A DNA stretch of 64,000 nucleotides from Asanoa ferruginea (lineage in GTDB: Bacteria; Actinomycetota; Actinomycetes; Mycobacteriales; Micromonosporaceae): contig NZ_QUMQ01000001.1 in assembly GCF_003387075.1 (NCBI RefSeq), positions 2,046,001 through 2,110,000 of the forward strand, read 5' to 3'. Positions 8,979-17,295 of the stretch are shown in pieces. The translations under genes and the position numbers were made by a program. Within the stretch, counting starts at the first letter, position 1; each line of letters starts with the position of its first letter. The notes below the pieces were generated by a model. That model saw only the letters and a list, made by a program, of their open reading frames with translations. It was not told the DNA's origin and did no database searches.

Positions 8979-11654
8979 TCACGGGTAGTTGTTCAGGTAC
9001 TGGATTTCGGCGCCGGCTCTGGCCGTACCCCCGGCGTTGTTGATGATGTGGTTGATCGTGCCCGCACCGCCGAGCGAGACGGTCACCATATTCTGGAACT
9101 GCACGCCCGCCTTGGTCGGCACCTCGAAGGAGCGTTCCGCGACCACTGATGCGTCCAATGTGAACACACAATAGGAGCCGAGGCCGATCGCGAAGTGTTG
9201 GTTGACCGCGTCGTTGACCTTGTAGGCCGCGTAGCCCCGGGTCGTGCCGTTCATCCAGGCGGCCTGGTTGGGCATCTCGTAGGGGAACTCGTTCTGGTAG
9301 AAGTAGGTCCGGCCGCGCTCGCCGTTCCAGACCGTCTGATATTTCTGGAAGTGCTCGACGAACAGGCCATACATGGTGACGTCGTCGCCGTTGACGGTCA
9401 GGCCCGTGTCGGCCGTGTTGACCGACCAGCCCACCCCGTCGCCGTGGTCGGCGCGCCAGAGCCACATGTGGTCACCGATGACGTCGTCGCTGTTGACGGT
9501 CAGGGTGTTGGTCGCGCGACCGACCCCCGGGCCGCCGATGCGGAAGAAGACGTCGTGCAGCGAGACCGGGTTGGCGGCGTGGTCGGCCGACGATCCGGGC
9601 GGGCCGACCTCCATCAGCACCGGCGAGTTGGTCGCGCCGGCCTCGAACATGATGCCGCCGACCTTGACGCCGTTGACGTCGGCGATCTTCATGCCCACCG
9701 AGCCGTTGTCGGCCTGGATGGTGGCCAGGCCCAGACCGAGGATCACGGTGTCGGCCCGGTTGACCTGGATCGGCGAGCTGACGTGGTGCACGCCGGGCGC
9801 GAAGAGCAGGTTCTTGCCCTGCGACAGCGCGTCGTTGATGGTGGCGACCGGGGTGCCCGGGCGCACGATGAAGAACGTCGACAGCGACAGTGACGAGCCC
9901 GCCGGCGTCTTGTTGAACCAGGTGGTGCCGACCGAGTTGGCGCGCAGCGCGGGCACGAACACCCGGTATTCGCCGGTGCCGTCGATGTAGAGGAACGGCT
10001 TCTCCCGCACGGTCGGGGTGTTGGCGACGACCGTGTGCGATGGGTTCGGGAAATGGTTGGCCGGTGCGCCGGTCACGCCCTGGAACACCATGTTCCAGAC
10101 CGATCCGGACCACGAGCCGAACTCGCTGTTACGCGAATACCACTGCTGCTGCGAGCCGGAGACGACCGTGCCGTCGATCTTCGTGTCGGCCATGAAGCCG
10201 CCACTCGACCAGCCGTCGCCGCCGTTCCAGAGTTGGATCTGGTTGCCGCCACCACGCAAATGCATCCGACGGTACGGCGCCGCCTGCGAGACGGCCCACC
10301 GCTCGACGGTGACGCCGGCCGGCAGGGTGACGCTCAGGTTCTCGGCCGACCGCCAGAAGTTCTGCGTGGCGTTGCCGCCCATCCAGAACGCTTCGGCGCG
10401 GACGTGCCCGTTGAGGTTGACGTCGTCGGGCGACATGCCGAGGCCCGCGACCTGGGTGAAGAAGCCGAGGTTGACGTCGGCCGTGTAGTTGCCCGGCTTG
10501 AACAGGACCGCGTAGCGCTCCTGCCCGAACTGGTTGCGCTCCTGCTGGGTGAAGATGCTGTTCAGCCGGCTCTGGATGGTCGCGGTCGGCGTGGACGGGT
10601 CGTACACGATGGTGTTGGGACCGAAGTTGGGGTTGCGTGGATCTGTCGGCTCGACCGGGGTGCCGGTCGGCGGCTCGCTGGTGGGTGGGTCAGTCGGGGT
10701 GGTGCCGGTGCCGGTGTAGATCCGCAGCTCCCAGAGTGAGTAGCCGTAGCCGGTGCCCCGGGCGGTGCCATTCATCCGCACGTAGCGGCCGCTCCCGGTG
10801 ACGTTGAGCGTCTGGGTGCCGCCGGTGCCCGTGGTCGTGCTGAAGATGTCGGTCCAGGTGGAGTCGTTGGTGCTGGTCTGGATCTGGAACGAACGCCCGT
10901 AGGCGGCCTCCCATTGCAGGACCACCTGGCAGATGCTCTGCACGCTGCCCAGGTCGACCCTGATCCACTGTGGATCGGTGGCGGCCGATGACCAGCGGGT
11001 GCCGGCGTTGCCGTCGACCGCCGCGGTGGCCGGGAAGCCGGCGTTCTGCACCGACGACGCGGTCACCGGCTTGCCCTGCGCGGCGTTGGTGGTGCCGCAG
11101 CCGCCCGGATTCGTGCCACCGAACGTGCCGTGCACCTGGAACTCGAACAGGCTGTAGCCGTAGGCGGTGGCCCGGACGGTGCCGTTGAGCCGCACGTAGC
11201 GGCCGCTGCCGCTGACCGGGAGCACCTGCGTGCCGCCCGTGCCGGTGGTCGTCGTGTAGATGTTGGTCCAGGTGCTGCCGTTGGCCGAGGTCTGGATCTG
11301 GAACGACCTGGCGTACGCGGCCTCCCAGTTGAGGGTGATCTGGGTGATGGTGGCGGTCGCGCCGAGGTCCACCTGGATCCACTGCGGGTCGGCGAACGCC
11401 GATGCCCAGCGGGTGCCGGCGTTGCCGTCGACGGCCGCGGAGGCGGGGAAGGTCGCGTTCTCCACCGAGGACGCGGTGGCCGGCTTGCCCTGCGAGATGA
11501 CCGCGTCGGCGGCGCTCGCCGCGGAGGAGACGGTCAGTGCGGCGGCCACCAGTGCGGCGGCAGCCAGGCTCGCGAGGGCCGCGTGGCGGCGGGTCCGGCG
11601 GCGCGGGGGTGGTGGTTCGGGTGTCACGTCGAGGGGTGGTGCGACGGGTCTCAT
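8979..11654 (-). CDS. Secreted protein: two F5/8C (discoidin) domains plus right-handed beta-helix
   Basis: An 891-residue exported protein. Residues 1-49 are an Arg-rich N-region and hydrophobic signal peptide ending SAASAADA. Two discoidin/CBM32-like domains follow at about 50-180 and 188-315, both with the pattern QGKPATASSVEN...AAVDGNAGTRW...QWIQVDLG. A Thr/Pro linker leads to a 550-residue domain with repeated short beta-strands (for example SLHDVFFRIGGPGV, DVTMYGLFVEHFQKYQTVW) typical of a parallel beta-helix. Relatives are often labelled adenylyl cyclase in databases, but no cyclase signature is visible here. A carbohydrate-active role is inferred from the binding domains. Three LacI-type palindromes lie upstream. 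Confidence 0.85.
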   Translation of the reverse strand: MRPVAPPLDVTPEPPPPRRRTRRHAALASLAAAALVAAALTVSSAASAADAVISQGKPATASSVENATFPASAAVDGNAGTRWASAFADPQWIQVDLGATATITQITLNWEAAYARSFQIQTSANGSTWTNIYTTTTGTGGTQVLPVSGSGRYVRLNGTVRATAYGYSLFEFQVHGTFGGTNPGGCGTTNAAQGKPVTASSVQNAGFPATAAVDGNAGTRWSSAATDPQWIRVDLGSVQSICQVVLQWEAAYGRSFQIQTSTNDSTWTDIFSTTTGTGGTQTLNVTGSGRYVRMNGTARGTGYGYSLWELRIYTGTGTTPTDPPTSEPPTGTPVEPTDPRNPNFGPNTIVYDPSTPTATIQSRLNSIFTQQERNQFGQERYAVLFKPGNYTADVNLGFFTQVAGLGMSPDDVNLNGHVRAEAFWMGGNATQNFWRSAENLSVTLPAGVTVERWAVSQAAPYRRMHLRGGGNQIQLWNGGDGWSSGGFMADTKIDGTVVSGSQQQWYSRNSEFGSWSGSVWNMVFQGVTGAPANHFPNPSHTVVANTPTVREKPFLYIDGTGEYRVFVPALRANSVGTTWFNKTPAGSSLSLSTFFIVRPGTPVATINDALSQGKNLLFAPGVHHVSSPIQVNRADTVILGLGLATIQADNGSVGMKIADVNGVKVGGIMFEAGATNSPVLMEVGPPGSSADHAANPVSLHDVFFRIGGPGVGRATNTLTVNSDDVIGDHMWLWRADHGDGVGWSVNTADTGLTVNGDDVTMYGLFVEHFQKYQTVWNGERGRTYFYQNEFPYEMPNQAAWMNGTTRGYAAYKVNDAVNQHFAIGLGSYCVFTLDASVVAERSFEVPTKAGVQFQNMVTVSLGGAGTINHIINNAGGTARAGAEIQYLNNYP

Positions 11655-11713
11655 GTGCCTGCCTAACGGGGATAGGCGGCGCGCGCGGTGTGCACGCCGG
11701 GACGGGGGCGTGG

Positions 11714-11737
11714 CGCTCGGAGAGCGCTCTCCGAGCG
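11714..11737. promoter_or_regulatory. Perfect 24-bp palindrome, LacI-type operator
   Basis: The 24 bases from 11714 to 11737 are exactly self-complementary, centred on GGAGAGCGCTCTCC (11719-11732), the same 14-mer found before the LacI gene at 6120. It sits 60 bases upstream of the beta-helix gene start, a position suited to repression. Confidence 0.75.
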
Positions 11738-11778
11738 GCTCTGAGTTTTCACCGCAGTTCGGTTCTCGTCAATATCTG

Positions 11779-11792
11779 GGGGAGCGCTTTCC
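11779..11792. promoter_or_regulatory. Second LacI-type operator (imperfect)
   Basis: GGGGAGCGCTTTCC matches the 14-mer operator at 12 of 14 positions. Its centre is 60 bases from the centre of the 24-bp palindrome, close to a whole number of helical turns, so paired binding or looping is possible. Confidence 0.5.
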
Positions 11793-11797
11793 AGGGA

Positions 11798-11826
11798 TTG
11801 ACACGCATCGTAGTGTCGCACAAACT
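11798..11826 (+). promoter_or_regulatory. Possible promoter of the DUF305-like lipoprotein gene
   Basis: A consensus -35 TTGACA at 11798 is followed 17 bases later by a weak CAAACT -10. It points toward the lipoprotein gene and lies between the second and third LacI-type palindromes. Confidence 0.3.
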
Positions 11827-11835
11827 GGCCATCGG

Positions 11836-11849
11836 CGAGAGCGCTCTCT
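11836..11849. promoter_or_regulatory. Third LacI-type operator
   Basis: Contains the perfect 12-bp palindrome GAGAGCGCTCTC (11837-11848) and matches the 14-mer operator at 12 of 14 bases. It lies 57 bases from the second site and 44 bases upstream of the divergent lipoprotein gene, so the regulator may control both directions. Confidence 0.55.
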
Positions 11850-11892
11850 CGCAGAAATCCATCGACGACCGTCCCCGTCGAGGAGTTGACCG

Positions 11893-12474
11893 ATGATCCG
11901 CCGCCGTGCCCTGCTCGCGCTCGTTCCGCTCGCCCTCGTCGGCGGCTGCACGAAGCCTGACCGCGGCCCGGCACCTCCTTCCGCTTCTCCCTCGGCCGGT
12001 CCCAACACGACCGACATCGCCTGGCTGCAACTGCTCATCGCGATGAACGAGCGGCTGCTGCCCGTGCTCGACCTGGTGCCACCCCGATCCGGCGACCCAG
12101 CCGTGCAACTCTTCGCCTCGGTGACCCGGCGCGCCCGGTCGGCGGAGCTCGAGTCGCTGCGTGGGCTCGCCGCCGGGGTCACCCTGCCCACCGACAACCC
12201 GCACCTACAGCACGAGATGCCCGGCATGCCCACGGCGGCACAGCGCGACGCGCTGACCCGGGCCACCGGCAAGGAGTTCGATCGCGGCTTCACCGCCGTG
12301 GTGATCGCGCATCTCGACCAGACCTCCCGACTCTGCGCCGGAGAGCAGAACGCCGGCGCCGACCCGGCGTTCCGCTCGCTCGCGGAATCGATCGCGCGCA
12401 GTGTCGGCGAGGAGCGTGCCCGGGCGTCCGCACTGGACGCCCGGGCCGCTTCGCCTACGGCGAACACGCCTTGA
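11893..12474 (+). CDS. DUF305-like lipoprotein
   Basis: A 193-residue predicted lipoprotein: MIRRRALLALVPLALVGGC carries a lipobox (LVGGC, Cys19), then a Pro/Ser linker. The mature part has two helical segments resembling DUF305 (DIAWLQLLIAMNERLLPVLDL, then GKEFDRGFTAVVIAHLDQTSRL). DUF305 proteins are ferritin-like helical bundles, some linked to metals, but the usual HH metal residues are largely missing here (LLIAMNER in place of a M-HH pattern), so a structural rather than metal role is possible. It is divergent from the beta-helix gene and shares its palindrome-rich promoter. Confidence 0.75.
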   Translation: MIRRRALLALVPLALVGGCTKPDRGPAPPSASPSAGPNTTDIAWLQLLIAMNERLLPVLDLVPPRSGDPAVQLFASVTRRARSAELESLRGLAAGVTLPTDNPHLQHEMPGMPTAAQRDALTRATGKEFDRGFTAVVIAHLDQTSRLCAGEQNAGADPAFRSLAESIARSVGEERARASALDARAASPTANTP

Positions 12475-12506
12475 CGTCAGGCTGGCTTGACGGCAGCGTG
12501 GTCGGC

Positions 12507-12881
12507 ATGACGCCCGACCTGCTGGAGCTGGAGCACACGCTCGCCACCGCAACCGCCCGCTTCGACCAGCTGCGCACCTGGGAGGCGCTGGGCGAGCCGG
12601 CGCTCGGTCGCGAAGAGACACTCGAGCTGCTCGCGCTGAGCGAGGTGCTGGCCCGCAAGGCGCACTACGGCCGGCAGCTCAGCGTCCGCACGGCCCGCGC
12701 GGCCGGTGCCTCGTGGACGCAGATCGGCGCCGCGCTGGGCACCAGCAAACAGGCGGCCTGGGAAGCCCACGCCAAGTGGATCGACGACCAGGCCGACCAG
12801 CACCGCGCGGGCGGTGTGGCCGGCCTGGACGAGTCGTCTGTCGGTGAATTGCGCCGGCGGGCCGGCGACGCCGACAGCTAA
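12507..12881 (+). CDS. Small helix-turn-helix protein
   Basis: A 124-residue helical protein whose middle (VRTARAAGASWTQIGAALGTSKQAAWEAHAKWID) is a clear helix-turn-helix of the type common in small actinobacterial DNA-binding proteins. The N-terminal 50 residues form a predicted amphipathic helix pair. The ATG at 12507 is preferred over a TTG at 12471 because the latter overlaps the lipoprotein stop and adds unrelated residues. It ends in a 4-base tail-to-tail overlap with the epoxide hydrolase gene. Its target is unknown. Confidence 0.6.
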   Translation: MTPDLLELEHTLATATARFDQLRTWEALGEPALGREETLELLALSEVLARKAHYGRQLSVRTARAAGASWTQIGAALGTSKQAAWEAHAKWIDDQADQHRAGGVAGLDESSVGELRRRAGDADS

Positions 12882-14017
12882 CGCACGGTCCGGAAGAAGG
12901 CGCGCACATCCTCGACGAACAGGTCCGGTGCCTCGATGGCGGCGAAGTGGCCGCCGCGGTCGAACTCGGACCAGTGGGTGATGGTGTTGGTCTGCTCGGC
13001 GTAGCGGCGGATCGCCACATCTTCGGCGAACACCGCGACCCCCGTCGGCACACCGCTCGGCGTCGGCCAGTTGCCGCTGTGCATGCTCTCGTAATAGAGG
13101 TTGGCCGACGTGCCGGCCGTGTTGGTCAGCCAGTAGAGCATCACGTTGGTGAGGATCTTGTCGCGGTCGACGACGTCCTCCGGGAGCTTGCCGCCGTGCG
13201 TCCACTCCTGGAACTTCTCGACGATCCAGGCGAGCTGGCCGACCGGTGAGTCGGCGAGGGCGTACGACAGGGTCTGTGGTCTGGTCGCCTGGATCTGGAA
13301 GTAGCCGTTCATGTCCTGGAGGTAGTTGGCGAGCCGGCCGAGGCGGACCCGCTCGGCGTCGGTCATCGTGGCCTGCTCGGCCTCGGGCACCTCGCCGAAC
13401 GGGATGAAGCCCATTGTGGCCGCGTTGACGTGGATGCCAACGACGTGGTCGGCGTCGACCCGGCCCAGGTCCGGTGCGATGAATGCGCCGTAGTCACCGC
13501 CCTGCGCGCCATAGCGGGAGTAGTCGAGACGGCGCATCAGCTCGGCGAACGCGCCGGCGATCCGGCGGCTGTCCCAGCCGGCCTCGGTCACCTGGCCGGA
13601 GAGGCCGAAGCCGGGGATCGACGGGATCACCACGTGGAATGCGTCGGCCGGGTCGCCGCCGTGCGCCCGCGGGTCGGTCAGCGGGCCGATCACGTCGAGG
13701 AACTCGACGATCGAGCCGGGCCAGCCGTGGCTGAGCACCAGCGGGAGCGCGCCGGGCTCGGGCGAGCGGGCGTGCAGGAAGTGCACCCGCTGCCCGCCGA
13801 TCTCGGTGGTGAACTGCGGCAACTCGTTGATCCGGCGTTCCGCGGCGCGCCAGTCGTAGCCGTCGGCCCAGTAGCCGGCCAGCTCGCGCAGGTAGTCGAC
13901 CGGAACGCCGCGGGACCACTCGGCGCCGGGCAGCGCGAACGGCCAGCGGGTCTGGGTGAGCCGCGCGCGAAGGTCGTCGAGGTCGCCCTGAGGGACGTCG
14001 AGGCGGTACGGGTTCAT
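12878..14017 (-). CDS. Epoxide hydrolase (microsomal EPHX1-like, EHN domain)
   Basis: A 379-residue alpha/beta hydrolase that opens epoxides to diols. The N-terminal EHN lid segment covers residues 1-110 (DLDDLRARLTQTRWP...YWADGYDWRAAERRINELPQF). The oxyanion HGWPG is at about 137, and the nucleophile Asp lies in GAQGGDYGAF near residue 197. The C-terminal His is in FDRGGHFAAIEAPDLFVEDVRAFF. Length fits the family. The promoter side (14018-14090) carries GGAACG/CGTTCC inverted repeats, indicating control by a TetR-type or similar repressor that is not encoded nearby. Confidence 0.92.
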   Translation of the reverse strand: MNPYRLDVPQGDLDDLRARLTQTRWPFALPGAEWSRGVPVDYLRELAGYWADGYDWRAAERRINELPQFTTEIGGQRVHFLHARSPEPGALPLVLSHGWPGSIVEFLDVIGPLTDPRAHGGDPADAFHVVIPSIPGFGLSGQVTEAGWDSRRIAGAFAELMRRLDYSRYGAQGGDYGAFIAPDLGRVDADHVVGIHVNAATMGFIPFGEVPEAEQATMTDAERVRLGRLANYLQDMNGYFQIQATRPQTLSYALADSPVGQLAWIVEKFQEWTHGGKLPEDVVDRDKILTNVMLYWLTNTAGTSANLYYESMHSGNWPTPSGVPTGVAVFAEDVAIRRYAEQTNTITHWSEFDRGGHFAAIEAPDLFVEDVRAFFRTVR

Positions 14018-14035
14018 GATCGTTCACCTTCCATC

Positions 14036-14088
14036 GGAACGTTCGGGTCCGTTCCGTTTGAGCTTAGCAGAACGGAACGGTTCGTTCC
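14036..14088. promoter_or_regulatory. Two inverted repeats upstream of the epoxide hydrolase gene
   Basis: GGAACG...CGTTCC occurs at 14036-14055 (8-base spacer) and at 14074-14088 (3-base spacer). The pair flanks the likely promoter of the minus-strand epoxide hydrolase gene and resembles TetR-family operators. No such regulator lies adjacent. Confidence 0.5.
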
Positions 14089-14147
14089 AAGTGATGGATC
14101 CCCGGAATCTGTTGGCACGGCCCGGCGGCGGGTGGGAACGTTTGCGC

Positions 14148-14807
14148 ATGCGGAAGTACGTGATCATGGGTGTGCAGGGCAGCGGCAAGGGCACCCAGAG
14201 CACCCTGATGAGCCGCGAGCTGGAGCTGACCCACATCAGCGTCGGCGACATCCTCCGCTGGCACGTCCAGCAGCACACCAAGATCGGCGCCCTGGTCCGC
14301 CGCACGATGACCACCGGCGAGTTGGTCGGCGACGACCTGGTCGAGTCGATCGTGCGCGAGCGGCTCCAGCAGCACGACTGGAACTATGGCTTCCTCATCG
14401 ACGGCTTCCCCCGCAACGTCCGCCAGGCGTCGTTCTTCCTGGAGAGCTACGACATCGACGGCGTCATCCATCTCGACCTGCCCGACGAAGACGTGGCCAA
14501 GCGGGTGCTCAGCCGGCGGCTCTGCGCCAACTGCGGCATGGACTACAACCTCATCTCCGACCGCCCGGAGATCGAGGGCAAGTGCGACGTCTGTGGCGGC
14601 AACCTGATCACCCGCGACGACGACACCCCCGAGGCGCTCGCGGCCCGCCTGCGCGACTACTACGGCAAGACCGAACCGGTGCTGGAGCTGTTCCGGCGCA
14701 AGGAATACGTGCTGACCGTCGACGCCCGCCCCGACCCGGCCACCGTGCAGCGGGCGATCCGCGACGGCCTGCACCTGCCGCCCTACCTGGGCCAGGTCAC
14801 TCCGTAA
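14148..14807 (+). CDS. Adenylate kinase with zinc-type lid
   Basis: A 219-residue nucleoside monophosphate kinase (ATP + AMP to 2 ADP). P-loop GVQGSGKGTQST is at residues 8-19, the AMP-binding FLIDGFPRNVRQA near residue 82, and the lid carries four cysteines (CANC...CDVC), which bind zinc in many bacterial enzymes. The ATG at 14148 is right before the conserved RKYVIMG strand. It stands alone, not beside secY or map as the housekeeping adk often does in actinomycetes, so it may be a second copy. Confidence 0.9.
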   Translation: MRKYVIMGVQGSGKGTQSTLMSRELELTHISVGDILRWHVQQHTKIGALVRRTMTTGELVGDDLVESIVRERLQQHDWNYGFLIDGFPRNVRQASFFLESYDIDGVIHLDLPDEDVAKRVLSRRLCANCGMDYNLISDRPEIEGKCDVCGGNLITRDDDTPEALAARLRDYYGKTEPVLELFRRKEYVLTVDARPDPATVQRAIRDGLHLPPYLGQVTP

Positions 14808-14817
14808 TGTGTGAGGC

Positions 14818-16311
14818 ATGACGACCTACCGCTCCGTCAACCCGGCCCGGCTCGACGACGTGGTGGCCGAGGTGCCGCTGACCGACGCCGCCGCCTTCGT
14901 CGCGGCCTGCCGCGACGCCCGGGCCGCACAGGCGCGGTGGGCGGCGGTGCCGGCACCGGTGCGCGGCCAGGTCATCGGCAACCTGGGCGCGCTGGTCCGC
15001 GCCAACCTCGAGACGCTGGCGCAACTGGTCACCCGGGAGATCGGCAAGCCGATCGTCGAGGCCCGAGGCGAGGTCCAGGAGATCGTCGACACCTGCGACT
15101 TCTTCCTCGGCGAGGGGCGCCGGCTCTACGGCCAGACCGTGCCCAGCGAGATGCCCGACAAGCAGCTCTTCACGTTCCGGGTGCCGGTCGGGGTGGCCGC
15201 GATCATCACCGCCGGCAACTTCCCGGTCGCGGTGCCGTCGTGGTACCTGGTGCCCGCCCTCCTCTGCGGCAACGCGGTCGTCTGGAAACCCGCCGAATAC
15301 GCGTCCGCGAGCGCCGCCGCCCTGGGTGAGTTGGTCCGCCGGGCGGGTGTGCCTTCCGGGGTCTTCGCAGTGGTCGACGCTTCCGGTGAAGACACCTTTG
15401 CGGGCTTGTCCGACGCCCTCGACGCGGGCCTGGTCGACAAGGTCGGCTTCACCGGCTCGTCGGCGGTGGGTGCCCGGATCGGCGAGCTGACCGGCCGCCA
15501 CCTACAGACCCCGTGCCTGGAGCTGGGCGGCAAGAACCCGATGGTGGTCACCCCTGATGCCGACCTGTCGCTGGCGGTCGAGGGTGCGCTCTTCGGCGGT
15601 TTCGGCACGGCGGGGCAGCGTTGCACGTCACTGGGCACGGCGATGGTGCACGAGTCGGTGTATGAGTCCTTCGTCGACTCGCTCGGCAAGGCCCTGTCCG
15701 ACGCGGTGATCGGCGATCCCACCCGGGAAGACGTCCTCTATGGACCGATGCTGGCCGACCGGTTCGCCTCGCGCTATGAGGAATATCTGACCTGGATCGG
15801 CGACCACCACCGGGTGCTCGGCCCGGTCGGCCGGATCACTCCGGAGAACCCCCGCGCCGGTTTCGCCGGCGATCCCGCTGCCGGCCTCTTCTACCACCCG
15901 GTGCTGGTGGCCGGCGTCCGCGCGGATGACCGGCTCTTCCAGGAAGAGACATTCGGCCCGATCGTCGGCGTCATGCCCTACCGCGAACTCGACGAGGCGA
16001 TCGCGTTGGCCAACGCGCCCGGCTACGGCCTCTCGTCGTCGATCTACACCAACGACCCGCGCTCAGCGTTCGCCTTCCGCGCCGGCGTCTCGGCCGGCAT
16101 GGTCAGCGTCAACAACTCGACCTCGGGCGCCGAGGCGCACCTGCCCTTCGGCGGCAACGGCAAGTCGGGCAACGGCTCCCGCCAGTCAGGCGTGTGGGTG
16201 CTCGACCAGTTCACCCGCTGGCAGTCGATGAACTGGGACTATTCGGGCCGCCTGCAGAAGGCCCAGATGGACACCCAGTCGATCACTCCCGACCTGTCAT
16301 TCCGTTTGTAG
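14818..16311 (+). CDS. Aldehyde dehydrogenase, NAD(P)-dependent
   Basis: A 497-residue ALDH-superfamily enzyme that oxidises an aldehyde to the acid. Visible are the coenzyme-binding ITAGNFPVAVPSW and VWKPAEYAS, the Rossmann GFTGSSAVG, the general base Glu in CLELGGKNPMVV and the catalytic Cys in FGTAGQRCTSLG. The ending with PFGGNGKSGNGSRQSG is standard. The pattern is closest to the ALDH7 (antiquitin-like) branch, but the substrate cannot be settled by eye. It starts 10 bases after the adenylate kinase stop, probably co-transcribed. Confidence 0.92.
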   Translation: MTTYRSVNPARLDDVVAEVPLTDAAAFVAACRDARAAQARWAAVPAPVRGQVIGNLGALVRANLETLAQLVTREIGKPIVEARGEVQEIVDTCDFFLGEGRRLYGQTVPSEMPDKQLFTFRVPVGVAAIITAGNFPVAVPSWYLVPALLCGNAVVWKPAEYASASAAALGELVRRAGVPSGVFAVVDASGEDTFAGLSDALDAGLVDKVGFTGSSAVGARIGELTGRHLQTPCLELGGKNPMVVTPDADLSLAVEGALFGGFGTAGQRCTSLGTAMVHESVYESFVDSLGKALSDAVIGDPTREDVLYGPMLADRFASRYEEYLTWIGDHHRVLGPVGRITPENPRAGFAGDPAAGLFYHPVLVAGVRADDRLFQEETFGPIVGVMPYRELDEAIALANAPGYGLSSSIYTNDPRSAFAFRAGVSAGMVSVNNSTSGAEAHLPFGGNGKSGNGSRQSGVWVLDQFTRWQSMNWDYSGRLQKAQMDTQSITPDLSFRL

Positions 16312-16343
16312 CCGGCAAGCCGGCCAGGCGGCTCTCGCGGCGG

Positions 16344-16934
16344 CTAGTCCGGCGCGGCGGCTACGTGCAACGGGCCGGGAGCGGGTCGGCCGTCGAGTGC
16401 CGTCGGGTCGATGCTCCAGCGCGCGGCGAGCCGCGCCACGTCGTCTTCGCCGACCAGGAGATCGTCGGCGTCGGCGGGGGCCGCCTCCGGGATGCCCAGC
16501 GCCCGCTCGGCGTCGTCAGGATCACCGCGCCACTCGGTCACCTCACCCGTCTCGCCCACGAAGTCGAAGGCGCGCACCAGCACCCCATCGACCGCGCGGA
16601 CCCAACGGTGCTGCTCACCGACCCGGTGGGTGGCGAAGAACTGCACCTCGGTCTCCAGGGCCACCGACAGCGCCACGGCCTCTACGGTGCTCTCGCTGGT
16701 GAACAGCCGACGGCCGGCCACCAGGATCCACTCGGCCTCGCGCGCCCCGGCCAGCGGCGGCGTCACCGCCAGCCGATCATCGGTGAGGTGGGCAAGGTCG
16801 ACGCCCTCGCGCCACGGCGTCGGCCCCAGGTCGCGCAGGCCGAGCGCGTCGACCACCGCGCCCGGGTCACGGCCACGGATCGCCAACCAGGCCTGCTTGG
16901 GGCCGAACCCCACCATCGTCTCCGCTGTCACCAC
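16344..16934 (-). CDS. Conserved hypothetical protein
   Basis: A 196-residue soluble protein with no signal peptide. It begins MVTAETMVGFGPKQAWLAIRGRD and has a mixed alpha/beta pattern (REAEWILVAGRRLFTSEST, VQFFATHRVGEQHRWVRAVDG). I recognise the general look of a widespread actinobacterial hypothetical family but can assign no function. The start is one of two consecutive GTG codons. It is convergent with the aldehyde dehydrogenase and 7 bases downstream of the MmcQ/YjbR-type gene on the same strand. Confidence 0.7.
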   Translation of the reverse strand: MVTAETMVGFGPKQAWLAIRGRDPGAVVDALGLRDLGPTPWREGVDLAHLTDDRLAVTPPLAGAREAEWILVAGRRLFTSESTVEAVALSVALETEVQFFATHRVGEQHRWVRAVDGVLVRAFDFVGETGEVTEWRGDPDDAERALGIPEAAPADADDLLVGEDDVARLAARWSIDPTALDGRPAPGPLHVAAAPD

Positions 16935-16941
16935 TTGGACG

Positions 16942-17286
16942 TTAGCTCGCCTCCAGGAACTCTCGGGCGACCCGCTTGGGGACGCACATCCGCCAGGAGT
17001 CGAGGACGAGCTCGCGCATCTCGCCCTCGTCGATCTCGGACAGCCGGACCCGGACCCAGTTGTAACGCTCGTCGGAGGGCACCGGCATGAGGAACTTGTC
17101 GGGCTCGGCCGCCACCAGCCCGGCCCGCTCCTCTTTAGGGAAGCCGAAGCCCATCACGGTCTCGTCGGGAGAGAAGGACAGGAACACCAGGCTCCCGACC
17201 CGGAACTTGATCCGATCGCGGACCAGCACCTCATAGGCCCGCGGCAGGGTGCTGGCGAGCCGTCGCACGTCATCGATCGTGACCAC
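16942..17286 (-). CDS. MmcQ/YjbR-family protein
   Basis: A 114-residue protein of the MmcQ/YjbR fold, marked by DVRRLASTLPRAYE at the N-terminus, the strand pair IKFRVGSLVFLSFSPDETVMGFGF and the late YNWVRVRLSEIDEGEMRELVLDSWRMCVPKRVARE. The fold resembles CyaY and is described as DNA-binding-like, but function is unproven. Start is a GTG at 17286. It lies between a hypothetical gene and the prepilin peptidase on the minus strand. Confidence 0.85.
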   Translation of the reverse strand: MVTIDDVRRLASTLPRAYEVLVRDRIKFRVGSLVFLSFSPDETVMGFGFPKEERAGLVAAEPDKFLMPVPSDERYNWVRVRLSEIDEGEMRELVLDSWRMCVPKRVAREFLEAS

Positions 17287-17295
17287 GCGAGCACG

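Noticed and set aside
13430-14821. A 463-residue plus-strand frame spanning the epoxide hydrolase promoter and adenylate kinase gene
   Set aside because: It runs antisense to one real gene and out of frame with the other, and crosses the operator region.
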